DNA of 12,302 nucleotides from an uncultured Collinsella sp. (GTDB lineage: Bacteria > Actinomycetota > Coriobacteriia > Coriobacteriales > Coriobacteriaceae): contig CAUDCB010000048.1 in NCBI GenBank assembly GCA_958447915.1, positions 1 to 12,302 on the forward strand. The letters run 5' to 3'. Positions 1 to 6,883 of the stretch are shown here, one piece after another; positions within the stretch are counted from its first letter, which is position 1, and each line of letters opens with the position of its first letter. The position numbers and the translations under genes were made by a program. Below the pieces are notes generated by a model that was not told where the DNA came from, searched no databases, and saw only the letters and a program-made list of their open reading frames with translations.

Positions 1-60
1 TCATGCCTTGCCTTTTGAATGACAAATTGTCGCTCTGGGTGGCGCGCAGCGTCGACCGGT

Positions 61-82
61 CCGCCGTTCGTTAGAACGGCGG
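61..82 (-). terminator. Perfect hairpin after the epimerase gene
   Basis: A 9-bp perfect inverted repeat (CCGCCGTTC / GAACGGCGG) with a four-base loop lies six bases past the stop codon of the epimerase gene. The position fits a transcription terminator, but neither side has a T tract, so it could instead be a 3'-end stabilising hairpin or a bidirectional terminator of weak type. Confidence 0.45.
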
Positions 83-87
83 AACCC

Positions 88-981
88 CTAGAGCAGGGTA
101 ACGCTAAAGGAACGCTGGTCGGTAGCGCCGGGAGCCAAGGTGATGGTGTTGACCTTGTGCTCAAAGACGTCGTCCTCGGTGTCCATGGTGGTATGACCGG
201 TCCAGGGCTCGAGCGCCACAAACGGAGCGTCGTTGGCGGCAGACCACACGCCAATGTACTTAAAGCCCTCAAAGTCGATCTTGACGCCGTGGCCCGACTT
301 GCGGCCGCGCAGTGTGAGCGTGGAGCCCGGAGTATCGGTGAACATGATGGCATCGTTATCGAAGCTGCGATGCGTGATGGGCAGCACGTCCGAGTTGTCG
401 GGGGCCTTATAGCTACCCTCGAACGTCATAAGACCATCGGGCGTGATGATGGGAGCCTCGTTGATCCAAGCCTCGGTAAACGCCAACTCGTAATCCTCGA
501 ACGCCTCGTCCTCGGCACCGGGGACGGGCACGTTAAATGCGGGATGGCCGCCCACCGAGAACGGCAGGTCCACGTCGCCGGTGTTGGTGACGGTAAAGGT
601 TTGCGTGAGCGTGGCGTCGGCGGTCAGAGCATAGGTCATGTTGAGCTTAAAGTGGAACGGGAAGGCCTTGAGCGACTCGGGCGTGTCGGTGATCTCGTAG
701 GTGACAGACGAGCCGCCCTCAGAGACCTCGACCAGCTTGTGCTCGACAATGCGTGCGAGGCCGTGGCGCGGCATCTCGCAGGTGCCGGCCGCAGACGTTG
801 CCGTGTTGTTGCGCAGCGAGCCCACAATGGGGAACAGGATGGGCGCATGCTTGCCCCAAAAGGCGGGGTCGCCCTGCCACAGATACTCGTTGCCGTTGAG
901 GGCAAGGCTCGTGAGCTGGGCACCCATGGAATCGATGGCCGCGGTGAGGCCGCCGCGCTTGATGGTAGTGACGGTGGACAT
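88..981 (-). CDS. Aldose 1-epimerase family protein (galactose mutarotase-like, LacX-type)
   Basis: A 297-residue protein of the galactose mutarotase-like beta-sandwich superfamily, expected to interconvert alpha and beta anomers of hexoses in the cytoplasm. Visible family features are FPIVG at 50-54, HGLAR with His73, GGHPAFN with His146, and ALEPW with Glu258. By family comparison the two histidines and the glutamate are the catalytic acid/base set. Length and motif pattern fit the LacX-like subgroup better than classical GalM (about 340 residues). The ATG at 981 was chosen over an in-frame upstream start because GGAGG sits seven bases before it and the family N-terminus begins there. It lies 79 bp downstream of the membrane-protein gene with no clear terminator between, so the two may be co-transcribed. 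The substrate cannot be read from the sequence. Confidence 0.93.
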   Translation of the reverse strand: MSTVTTIKRGGLTAAIDSMGAQLTSLALNGNEYLWQGDPAFWGKHAPILFPIVGSLRNNTATSAAGTCEMPRHGLARIVEHKLVEVSEGGSSVTYEITDTPESLKAFPFHFKLNMTYALTADATLTQTFTVTNTGDVDLPFSVGGHPAFNVPVPGAEDEAFEDYELAFTEAWINEAPIITPDGLMTFEGSYKAPDNSDVLPITHRSFDNDAIMFTDTPGSTLTLRGRKSGHGVKIDFEGFKYIGVWSAANDAPFVALEPWTGHTTMDTEDDVFEHKVNTITLAPGATDQRSFSVTLL

Positions 982-1060
982 GCTACTTCCTCCAAAAGTA
1001 AACAACGGTGTCGAGGGCTATTGTGCCACTCTTGGCGGCAAGGAGAAGCGGCGGGCGCAG

Positions 1061-1936
1061 TTATTGAGCGATTGCGTAAAGGTCGAACCCGCCCTGCGGC
1101 GTGCTGTCGACCGTATCGGGCGCCTGCGAGTTAAAGCTCACGGGAACCATGCGCTTTGAGGCGCGGTAACGCGTGCCGTCGGTGGCGACGGGCGGTTCAT
1201 CGACGGTGAGCTCGTAGTCGCCGGGCTTGAGCTCGATACCGTCACCTTCGGAATTGACGTATTGATACTCGTCGATTGCTTGTCCCCTGAGCGTGCGGCC
1301 CACAATATGGACGAGCATTTGGCTATCGCCGCGCGCGGTGTCCCACGTCGCGCCGTCCTTGACCTCGACCGACACATGTACCGAGCGCGTGCGGCCGAGC
1401 GATTGCTCGACAGACATCTCGACCTTGGCGGCGTCTTTTCGCTGCTGCTCGACATGGCTCCAGACGTTTCCAATTACCGAGCAGGCGATAACACCGGCCA
1501 TAAAGGCGATAAGGATGGGGCCAAGCGGAGAGCGACGTCCTGCATCTTCCTCGCGAGACAGATTGGGGCGACGTGTGGGCGCGGGCGCCTGAGCGCCCTG
1601 CGAGGGCACGTCGAGTATGCTGAAGGATGCCGTGCTGTCGGGGTCGATGGTGTGGCGCGGCTGCGGGGTCTTTGCCGGCGAGATGGACATGTCCGCCGGC
1701 TCACCCAGCGTGGCCGTGGCATCGGCCTTTGCCTCGTCGGCCTCGGCCGGGGCCCAGGCCTGCTCGAAGGTCAGGGACTCGGCGGGGTCGGAATCGGCAT
1801 CCGAGTCAAGCGCATCGCCAGCATCGGAGTCCACATCGGTCCCGTCGCTCAACTCATCACTTGGCAAGGGCTCGTCCCACACCTCATCCGGAGCCTCGCC
1901 CTCGCTGTACCACCATTCAAAGCTATCGATATCCAT
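1061..1936 (-). CDS. Membrane-anchored protein of unknown function, acidic N-terminus
   Basis: I do not recognise a named family. From the ATG at 1936 the protein has 291 residues. Residues 1-80 are very acidic and Ala/Ser/Asp-rich (several DSD repeats). Residues 85-135 are Pro/Thr-rich and end in a basic stretch (TRRPNLSREEDAGRR). One hydrophobic segment follows at about 137-158. Residues 165-291 are beta-rich, with VHVSVEVKDG and a LKPGDYELTV stretch like those in prealbumin/Cna-B-type domains. Arginines before the membrane segment predict the N-terminus inside and the C-domain outside. There is no signal peptidase site or sortase motif. An in-frame GTG at 1969 would add 11 residues. The ATG is preferred because AAGGGGG lies eight bases before it and a -10-like box ends too close to the GTG. 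The lone membrane anchor with a charged tail suggests an envelope or signalling role, unproven. Confidence 0.72.
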   Translation of the reverse strand: MDIDSFEWWYSEGEAPDEVWDEPLPSDELSDGTDVDSDAGDALDSDADSDPAESLTFEQAWAPAEADEAKADATATLGEPADMSISPAKTPQPRHTIDPDSTASFSILDVPSQGAQAPAPTRRPNLSREEDAGRRSPLGPILIAFMAGVIACSVIGNVWSHVEQQRKDAAKVEMSVEQSLGRTRSVHVSVEVKDGATWDTARGDSQMLVHIVGRTLRGQAIDEYQYVNSEGDGIELKPGDYELTVDEPPVATDGTRYRASKRMVPVSFNSQAPDTVDSTPQGGFDLYAIAQ

Positions 1937-1977
1937 ACGGGGCGCCCCCTTGGCCTCGCAAATAAACACTTGCTAGC

Positions 1978-1983
1978 CTTATA
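1978..1983 (-). promoter_or_regulatory. Possible -10 box for the membrane-protein gene
   Basis: The minus strand reads TATAAG preceded by GGGG, one mismatch from the -10 consensus. It is about 42 bases before the chosen ATG. No convincing -35 box is present, so this is weak. Confidence 0.25.
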
Positions 1984-2020
1984 CCCCCAGACGGCACGGC
2001 GGCTCGCCGGCACAGATAGG

Positions 2021-2086
2021 AAAACCATCACAACATTCGACGCTTTTCCTCGATTTCGAGATTTTCATCGAATGTTGTGACGGTTT
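2021..2086 (-). terminator. Repeat-borne hairpin with T tract after merR
   Basis: Read on the minus strand, the 19-bp stem of the repeat ends in GGTTTT and follows the merR stop codon by about 46 bases. It could act as an intrinsic terminator for merR. The loop is unusually long (27 bases), which lowers confidence. Confidence 0.45.
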
Positions 2087-2137
2087 GGGCGGCAGCCATG
2101 CCGCGAATGTGACAAAGGGACTGTCCTCTTGTCACAT
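2022..2137. repeat. Composite palindromic repeat, copy A (three stem-loops)
   Basis: This element is three consecutive inverted repeats. The first (2022-2086) has 19-bp arms around a 27-base loop that itself contains CTCGA-TT-TCGAG. The second (2089-2104) is GCGGCA-GCCA-TGCCGC. The third (2107-2137) has ATGTGACAA / TTGTCACAT arms around a GGGACTGTCC-type core. Positions 2022-2088 match 6945-7011 at 66 of 67 bases. The single change (2027) makes an A-C mismatch in plus-strand RNA but a U-G pair in minus-strand RNA, so folding is kept only in the minus direction. The right end overlaps the end of merR and supplies its TGA. It resembles REP/BIME-type extragenic elements; no RAYT-type transposase is in the window. 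Confidence 0.85.
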
Positions 2138-3001
2138 CTGGAGGGCTACGGGGATTTGGATGCAGCAGAAGTCCTCTTGGTGGGACTCGTCGTAGCTGGT
2201 GGTATCGAGGTAGCAAAAATCGAAGGCATCGCCGATGGGCTGGAGTGCGTGCTCGTCCATGCAGGCCACGATGGCACGAATGCCCTCGGGTTCGTACGGC
2301 ATGCCCCAGCGGCTCATGCACAGGTATGTGCCCTCGGGCAACACCTCGACGCCAATCTCTGCCAGCTCGGCAGGATCGCTCGGCAGCAGCTCCTCGGCAC
2401 CGCGCGGCAGCACGGCAAAGGAGCCGGCACCGGCGATGGGGTCGTCGGAATGCAGCGCCTCGCGACGCAGCATGGCGCCCCAGCCGCGCATGGGGCGCGT
2501 GCCCGTGAGCGCACGCATGCGCAGAATCGCGCGCATGAGCGTGGGGTGCAGCATCGAACGGCCGCGCTCGATATCGGCCGGGAACTCCTCAAAGACCACG
2601 AAGCGGCGCTCGAACTGCTTGAGCTCCGGTTTGCCCTCGCGCTCGCGCCAATAAACCGCCTCGTCGTAAAAGCTCAGTCGCTCCTGCACGCTCGCACGCT
2701 CGGCTTTGAGCCCGGCAATCTGCTCGTCGAGCGCCTGCACCCGCGAGCGCAGGTGGTCTGTCATCTCTCCAATGTCGAACGTCGAGGTCAGGCGATCGAT
2801 CTCGTCGAGCTCCAATCCCAGGTCGCGCAGCATGCAGATCAGACGCATGAGCGGGATCTGCGTAGGCGAATAGAAACGGTAGCCCTTTTCGTTCACCACG
2901 GCGGGCTTAAACAAGCCGATCTTGTCGTAGTAGATGAGCGTTTGGCGCGAAACGTTAAACAAGCTCGCCATCTCGCTAATCGCATACATACCCGTCTGCA
3001 T
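2132..3001 (-). CDS. MerR-family transcriptional regulator with GyrI/BmrR-like effector domain
   Basis: A 289-residue regulator. Residues 5-70 are a MerR winged helix-turn-helix (YAISEMASLFNVSRQTLIYY, then IGLFKPA and the GYRFYSP wing). Residues about 75-118 form the dimerising coiled coil (DHLRSRVQALDEQIAGLKAE). Residues about 125-289 look like a GyrI/BmrR-type ligand-binding domain, with LPEGTYLCMSRWG and a C-terminal EDFCCIQIPV strand. Such proteins usually bind a promoter with an elongated spacer and activate when a hydrophobic ligand binds. The start at 3001 has GGAGG four bases upstream; an in-frame ATG four codons later is less well placed. It lies downstream of ubiX on the same strand but behind a terminator, so it is probably transcribed separately or by readthrough. 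Its neighbours make a phenolic ligand plausible. Its TGA lies inside the composite repeat. Confidence 0.93.
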   Translation of the reverse strand: MQTGMYAISEMASLFNVSRQTLIYYDKIGLFKPAVVNEKGYRFYSPTQIPLMRLICMLRDLGLELDEIDRLTSTFDIGEMTDHLRSRVQALDEQIAGLKAERASVQERLSFYDEAVYWREREGKPELKQFERRFVVFEEFPADIERGRSMLHPTLMRAILRMRALTGTRPMRGWGAMLRREALHSDDPIAGAGSFAVLPRGAEELLPSDPAELAEIGVEVLPEGTYLCMSRWGMPYEPEGIRAIVACMDEHALQPIGDAFDFCYLDTTSYDESHQEDFCCIQIPVALQM

Positions 3002-3029
3002 AGGTCCTCCCGACACATCCTTTGACGCG

Positions 3030-3060
3030 AAAAGCCCGCCGCCCACAGGGGCAGCGGGCT
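3030..3060 (-). terminator. Intrinsic terminator of the permease-ubiD-ubiX unit
   Basis: On the minus strand AGCCCGC pairs with GCGGGCT, then one mismatch, then GCCC with GGGC around a four-base loop, followed by TTTTC. It begins 33 bases past the ubiX stop and ends 29 bases before the merR start, separating the two genes. Confidence 0.8.
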
Positions 3061-3092
3061 CAAACACTCCTCGTATCCTACCCTAAAAGCGC

Positions 3093-3671
3093 CTATGACC
3101 AGCGCTTATAGTTTGCACATGACACGCCGACGGCCTCGAGCGCCTTGGCGGCGATGTGATGCACCGCATCGTCGAGCGTGGCGGGGCCGTTGTAAAACGT
3201 GAGCATGGGCGGCATGAGCATGACGCCCGGTACGCGCGCCAAGCGCGCCATGTTATCGACATGGATCGCACTGAAGGGCGTCTCGCGCACCATGAGTACC
3301 AGGCGGCGTTGCTCTTTCATCTGCACGTCGGCCGCACGCAGCAACAGGTTTTCGCTGTAACCACTCGCGATGCCGGCAAGCGTCTTCATGGAGCAGGGCG
3401 CCACGATCATGCCATCGACCGGATAGGTGCCGCTTGCAATGGCGGCGCCGATGTTCTTGTTGTCGTAGACCACATCGGCATGCGTGGCAAACTCGTCGAA
3501 CGTCATGCCGAGCTCCTGCTCGATGGTGATCTCTCCCCCGCGCGTGACGACAAGCGCCGATTCGGCGCCGGCCTGGCGCAGGCATTTGAGACACTCGAGG
3601 CCCAGCGCAGCGCCGCTGGCACCAGATACGCCAACGACAATGCGACGGGGACGGCCAGAAGACTCAGGCAT
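3093..3671 (-). CDS. ubiX: UbiX-family flavin prenyltransferase
   Basis: A 192-residue flavoprotein (family usual about 190-200) that transfers a dimethylallyl group from dimethylallyl phosphate to FMN to make prenylated FMN, the cofactor of UbiD decarboxylases. Visible are the N-terminal FMN loop GVSGASG (14-20), VAPCSMKTLAGIASG (90-104), Lys119, RETP (129-132) and MPPMLTFYNGP (153-163, Tyr160). By eye, Lys176 sits where characterised UbiX proteins carry a phosphate-binding arginine; this is conservative and needs a real alignment. The start has AAGGAG five bases upstream. It begins 33 bp after ubiD stops, and the order decarboxylase then prenyltransferase matches operons for phenolic acid decarboxylation (LpdB, PadD, BsdB types) rather than ubiquinone synthesis, which anaerobic Actinomycetota lack. 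Confidence 0.95.
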   Translation of the reverse strand: MPESSGRPRRIVVGVSGASGAALGLECLKCLRQAGAESALVVTRGGEITIEQELGMTFDEFATHADVVYDNKNIGAAIASGTYPVDGMIVAPCSMKTLAGIASGYSENLLLRAADVQMKEQRRLVLMVRETPFSAIHVDNMARLARVPGVMLMPPMLTFYNGPATLDDAVHHIAAKALEAVGVSCANYKRWS

Positions 3672-3704
3672 GACAACTCCTTGACTACTTGGTAGGGCTA
3701 CGTA

Positions 3705-5192
3705 CTAGAAAGCGAGCTCTGCTGCCCACTTATCTGTATCGATCTCCATGAACTGCGAGCGGATGAAGTTCTTCTTGAGGTTGAACGGAACCGTGCAGTC
3801 GAAGATGGCCTTGCAGGCGATGCCGTGCTCGCGGATCGTGGGATCGAACGCGGGGTCGTTGGACGGGTCGAGCACGTGGCAGTGGCAGCCGGGGATGGTG
3901 ATGAGGTCCACGTCGGCCTGGAAGCGCGTGGTCATGGCCCACATCACGTCGCTCATGTCGAAGATGTCGACATCCTCGTCGACCAGAATCACATGCTTGA
4001 GCTCGGAGAATGCCGAGAAGGCGAGCATGGCGGCGTTGCGCTGGCGGCCCTCGTCATTTTTGCTCGACTTCTTGAACTGCATGATGGCAACGAACTTGCC
4101 GCCGCCGCAGGGGGCAGCGTGAACATTGAGCAGGCGGCCCGGGATAGCGGTCTCGACCATCTTGTAGATGGAAGCCTCGGTGGGGATGCCCGCCATGGAA
4201 ACGTGCTCGTGCGAAGGACCGATGCAGCTCTCCATGATGGGATTGACGCGCGTGGTGACGGCGGTGATCTTGATCACCGGGCAGACCTTGGCACCGCCGG
4301 TGTAGCCGGGGAACTCGGGCATGGCGTAGCCGTGGCCGTTGACATCCTCGTTGATGGTCTCGTCGTGCATGAGGTAGCCCTCGAGCACGTACTCGGCATT
4401 GGCAATGCACTTCTGCGGAACGGTGATGCAGTCGGCAAGCTCGACGGCGTGGCCGCGCAGGGCGCCGGCGATCTGCAGCTCGTTAAAGCCGAGCGGCGTG
4501 GTGGGAGCCTCGAAGCCGCAGCACATGTACACGGCGGGGTCCAAGCCGATGGAGATGGAGATGGGCATGTTCTCGCCGCGCTGGCAGTACTCGTCAAAAA
4601 AGGCGCCAAGGTGACGGCTGCCCGGGGTGATCCACATGGCGAGCTTGTCCTTGTCGACGCAGGAGAAGCGGTGGATGGTCACGTCGGACTGGGAGCCGTC
4701 GGGGCTCGTGCCGTAGGCGAGGCCCATGGTGATGTAGGGGCCGCCGTCGACGGGCGTGTTGGTGGGAGCGGGGACGATCTTGCGCAGGTCAAAACCCTCG
4801 TCGGTCGCCTTGTACACAACCTCCTGGCAGTCGATGTGCGCGCCCTCGGCGATCTGCTTGGGCGCGATCAGGTTCTCGAAGCGCTTGCCGATCTCGAGGC
4901 CCAGGTGCTCCTCGTCAAGGTCGAGCAGGGCGGCAACGCGCTTGCGGCTGGCAAGCATGCCGATGCAGACCTTGGCATCGTCAAAGCCCTTGACGTTGTT
5001 GAAGACCATCGCCGGACCCTCTTTGGTCGGACGCATAACGGTACCGCCGGCACCGACGTGGCGATAGACGCCCGAGACCTCGGCGTCCGGGTCGACCTGG
5101 GTGTCGGTCTCGAGCAGCTGGCCCGGCATCTCACGCAAAAAGTCGAGCGCGGAGCGCAGGTCGTGGATCTGGGAAGCATCGGTAGTGGACAT
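3705..5192 (-). CDS. lpdC: UbiD-family decarboxylase, close to gallate decarboxylase LpdC
   Basis: A 495-residue prenylated-FMN-dependent decarboxylase (family usual about 480-500). Stretches that I recall as nearly shared with Lactiplantibacillus plantarum LpdC include SGVYRHVGAGGTV (40-52), EGPAMVFNNVKGF (58-70), SDVTIHR (169-175), MAGIPTEASI (333-342) and VDEDVDIFDM (404-413). Arg175 and Glu293 (AMPEFPGY) probably match the catalytic Arg and Glu of Fdc1, by eye. Metal and cofactor ligands are expected around 168-240. The likely reaction is non-oxidative loss of the carboxyl group of gallate, protocatechuate or a similar hydroxybenzoate; the exact substrate cannot be fixed here. The start at 5192 is set by AAAGGAG six bases upstream and by family length; a longer in-frame reading adds 36 low-complexity residues. 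It lies between a carboxylate permease and ubiX. The symbol marks the nearest family, not proven function. Confidence 0.93.
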   Translation of the reverse strand: MSTTDASQIHDLRSALDFLREMPGQLLETDTQVDPDAEVSGVYRHVGAGGTVMRPTKEGPAMVFNNVKGFDDAKVCIGMLASRKRVAALLDLDEEHLGLEIGKRFENLIAPKQIAEGAHIDCQEVVYKATDEGFDLRKIVPAPTNTPVDGGPYITMGLAYGTSPDGSQSDVTIHRFSCVDKDKLAMWITPGSRHLGAFFDEYCQRGENMPISISIGLDPAVYMCCGFEAPTTPLGFNELQIAGALRGHAVELADCITVPQKCIANAEYVLEGYLMHDETINEDVNGHGYAMPEFPGYTGGAKVCPVIKITAVTTRVNPIMESCIGPSHEHVSMAGIPTEASIYKMVETAIPGRLLNVHAAPCGGGKFVAIMQFKKSSKNDEGRQRNAAMLAFSAFSELKHVILVDEDVDIFDMSDVMWAMTTRFQADVDLITIPGCHCHVLDPSNDPAFDPTIREHGIACKAIFDCTVPFNLKKNFIRSQFMEIDTDKWAAELAF

Positions 5193-5214
5193 AGCGTGCT
5201 CCTTTCGGGAGAGT

Positions 5215-5240
5215 GCCCGGCGACGGGAGTGCCGCCGGGC
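5215..5240 (-). promoter_or_regulatory. GC-rich hairpin just upstream of the ubiD ribosome site
   Basis: A perfect 8-bp stem (GCCCGGCG / CGCCGGGC) with a ten-base loop ends about 22 bases before the ubiD start, immediately before the Shine-Dalgarno. There is no T tract. It may protect or set the 5' end of a processed ubiD-ubiX mRNA or affect translation. Confidence 0.45.
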
Positions 5241-5261
5241 TGGGTAACGTAGTGGGGCCGC

Positions 5262-5282
5262 AGCGCTTATAGATAGAGCGCT
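5262..5282. promoter_or_regulatory. AGCGCT dyad in the permease-ubiD gap
   Basis: Two AGCGCT palindromes are separated by nine A/T-rich bases. On the minus strand this contains TATAAG, a possible -10 box for an internal ubiD promoter; an upstream TTGAAC is too far (23 bases) for a standard spacer. It could be an operator. Confidence 0.3.
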
Positions 5283-5297
5283 TGGCAACTCGCGGTT

Positions 5298-5343
5298 CAA
5301 GCACTCGGCTGTTTGCAGCCCAAGCGCTCGGCCGCTTACATCA
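5298..5343. repeat. Two imperfect 23-bp tandem units at the permease 3' end
   Basis: Units 5298-5320 and 5321-5343 share the core CAAGC(A/G)CTCGGC(T/C)G(T/C)TT, with three transitions in 17 positions. The second unit contains the last codons and the stop of the permease gene. GGCTG-TTTG-CAGCC inside the first unit can form a small hairpin. Function unknown. Confidence 0.4.
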
Positions 5344-6793
5344 GGCCAAAGAGATGGAACCAGGCGGCCTCGACCAGCACGACGATAAAGACGACCGCGG
5401 TGAGGGGAATGCCCATGCGCATGGCTTCTTTGGAGGTGTAGCCGCCGGCGTCCTTGCCCTCGCCGATAAGGATCGGCAGGTTATGGAACGGCAGGATGTA
5501 GTGGATGTTGATGGACGTGAAGACGATGAGCGCCACGGCGAGCGGGCTCACGCTGGAGCCGGCCGCGAAGCTGATGAACGCCGGCACGCACACGCCGAGT
5601 ACGGCCATGACCGAGCCCATGAACATGTGGATGATCATGGAGAGCGCGGCGACAAGCAGGGCGAACAGGAAGATGTTCTCGGGCACGGAGCTGGGAAGCA
5701 CGACGTCGGCGATCCAGGCGTTCATGCCGGTGGCACCGCCCACAGAGCCTACGGCCATGGCGGCCGTCAGGAACATGAGGGACTTGATGTCGACAGCGTT
5801 CCAGCTGGCAGGGGTGAGGACCTCGCCGATGATGGGCATGGCGAGGCAGACGCCGATGGCCAGGGTAACCCAGCCGATGTAATCGCCCGAGACGGTGAGC
5901 CACAGCGCGATGGCGATGACAAGCCACACGATGGTGCGGATCTCCTTGACGGAGAGCTTGCCGAGCGCGGCCTGCTTGGCCACGATCTGCTCGCGATCGT
6001 AGACGAGTTCCTTGCTGGGCTTAAAGAGGAAGAGGCCCAGGAACAGGGTGCACAGCAGCGCGACCAGCATGGGCACACTCATGTACAGGAACCAGTCGAC
6101 AAACGACGGGCTCATTCCGCCGGCCTCGGCGCTGTACTGCGCAACGAGCGGGTTGAGCGTGGAATCGCCCGTCAGGAAGAACATGGAGCCCGGCGCGGCT
6201 GCGGCAAACACGAGGAAGCCGAGCTTGCCGCGGTCGTCGTCACCGTAGCCGGCGGACTCGGCGATGACCGAGACGACGGCGAGGATGAGGAAGGCGCGGG
6301 GGAACGGATGCGGGATCAGCAGCGACAGCACAAAGGTGAGCGCGAAGATCGAGATGATGAGCGACTTGGCATCGCGCACGAACTTGAGCATAAACGCATA
6401 GGCGATGCGCTCGCCCAGGCCCGACTCCTTGACCGCGCTGGCGATGAGGTAGGCGCCGATGACGAGCCACATGGTGGCCTTGGTCCACGAGCTAAACGTG
6501 GAGGCGACCGTCGCCGAGATGCTCGCGGCGCCCGTGTCGTCCACGCACACCTTGAACAGAACGAGCAGCGCGCAATAGAGCAGGCCCACAAAGCCCGGCT
6601 GTGCCACGCCACACGCCCAGAACACCACCGTGGCGAGCGTCAACGCCAGACAGGTCTGACCGCCGACCGTAAGCTCGACCGTCGAGCTCAGCTCCGCCAA
6701 AGGAAGAAACTTCACTAGCAAAAAGACAACGATACCCAGCACAAAGCCAATTTCGCGCTTGGTGATCTTAAACGCCTTCTTTTCCGCTTCCAT
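5336..6793 (-). CDS. SLC13/DASS-like carboxylate permease
   Basis: A 485-residue polytopic membrane protein with about 11-13 hydrophobic segments (for example 15-31, 45-60, 67-82, 107-121, 143-160, 190-207, 236-258, 287-301, 304-322, 372-390, 393-412, 418-432, 462-485), a layout and length typical of divalent-anion/sodium symporters of the COG0471 type. A basic N-terminus (KKAFKITKRE) precedes the first segment. The two places where canonical members carry the ion- and substrate-binding SNT motif appear instead to read PHPFPRA (161-167) and MGSVMAV (392-398), so substrate and coupling may differ from the dicarboxylate carriers. The ATG at 6793 follows AAAGGTGGGGAG. It is first in the permease-ubiD-ubiX unit, so uptake of the aromatic acid, or exchange of acid and product, is the likely role. 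An analogous gallate permease (GacP) accompanies lpdC in L. plantarum. Confidence 0.85.
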   Translation of the reverse strand: MEAEKKAFKITKREIGFVLGIVVFLLVKFLPLAELSSTVELTVGGQTCLALTLATVVFWACGVAQPGFVGLLYCALLVLFKVCVDDTGAASISATVASTFSSWTKATMWLVIGAYLIASAVKESGLGERIAYAFMLKFVRDAKSLIISIFALTFVLSLLIPHPFPRAFLILAVVSVIAESAGYGDDDRGKLGFLVFAAAAPGSMFFLTGDSTLNPLVAQYSAEAGGMSPSFVDWFLYMSVPMLVALLCTLFLGLFLFKPSKELVYDREQIVAKQAALGKLSVKEIRTIVWLVIAIALWLTVSGDYIGWVTLAIGVCLAMPIIGEVLTPASWNAVDIKSLMFLTAAMAVGSVGGATGMNAWIADVVLPSSVPENIFLFALLVAALSMIIHMFMGSVMAVLGVCVPAFISFAAGSSVSPLAVALIVFTSINIHYILPFHNLPILIGEGKDAGGYTSKEAMRMGIPLTAVVFIVVLVEAAWFHLFGLM

Positions 6794-6846
6794 CTCCCCA
6801 CCTTTCTTGTTGGGGGCGCTCCGGATTCGCAGCCACGTTGCCACTT

Positions 6847-6877
6847 AAAAAGGGGCGCCCGTTATCGGACACCCCTT
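6847..6877 (-). terminator. Hairpin with T tract in the permease leader
   Basis: On the minus strand a 12-bp stem (AAGGGG...CCCCTT, ten Watson-Crick and two G-U pairs) with an ATAA loop is followed by TTTTTAAG, two of the Ts being the end of the stem. The G-U pairs would be A-C mismatches in the opposite RNA, so the structure belongs to minus-strand transcripts. It lies between the shared dyad element and the permease ATG. It may end transcripts from the upstream fusion gene, or act as a leader attenuator. Confidence 0.6.
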
Positions 6878-6883
6878 ACGTTG

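Noticed and set aside
21..31. GACAA-A-TTGTC palindrome near the window edge
   Set aside because: Eleven bases with no promoter boxes or gene visible beside it; too short to interpret.
19..1134. Long plus-strand open frame opposite the epimerase gene
   Set aside because: It is antisense to a gene with clear family motifs and a good ribosome site; its protein is Arg/Gly/Val-rich with no recognisable domain.
2022..2137. CRISPR-like array
   Set aside because: The repeat occurs once per locus with no regularly spaced units; it is an inverted repeat, not a direct repeat with spacers.
2028..2321. Short minus-strand frames running through the composite repeat, sharing the peptide TVTTFDENLEIEEKRRML at both copies
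   Set aside because: The identical peptide arises only because the DNA repeat is the same; the frames have no ribosome site and run into real genes in another frame.
3825..5252. 475-codon plus-strand open frame opposite ubiD
   Set aside because: It is the antisense of a strongly conserved UbiD gene; high GC makes long opposite-strand frames common, and its Asp/His/Gly/Val-rich translation matches nothing.
5282..6718. 478-codon plus-strand open frame opposite the permease
   Set aside because: The translation is rich in His, Asp, Gly and Arg, the reverse image of a hydrophobic membrane protein. No ribosome site or motif supports it.
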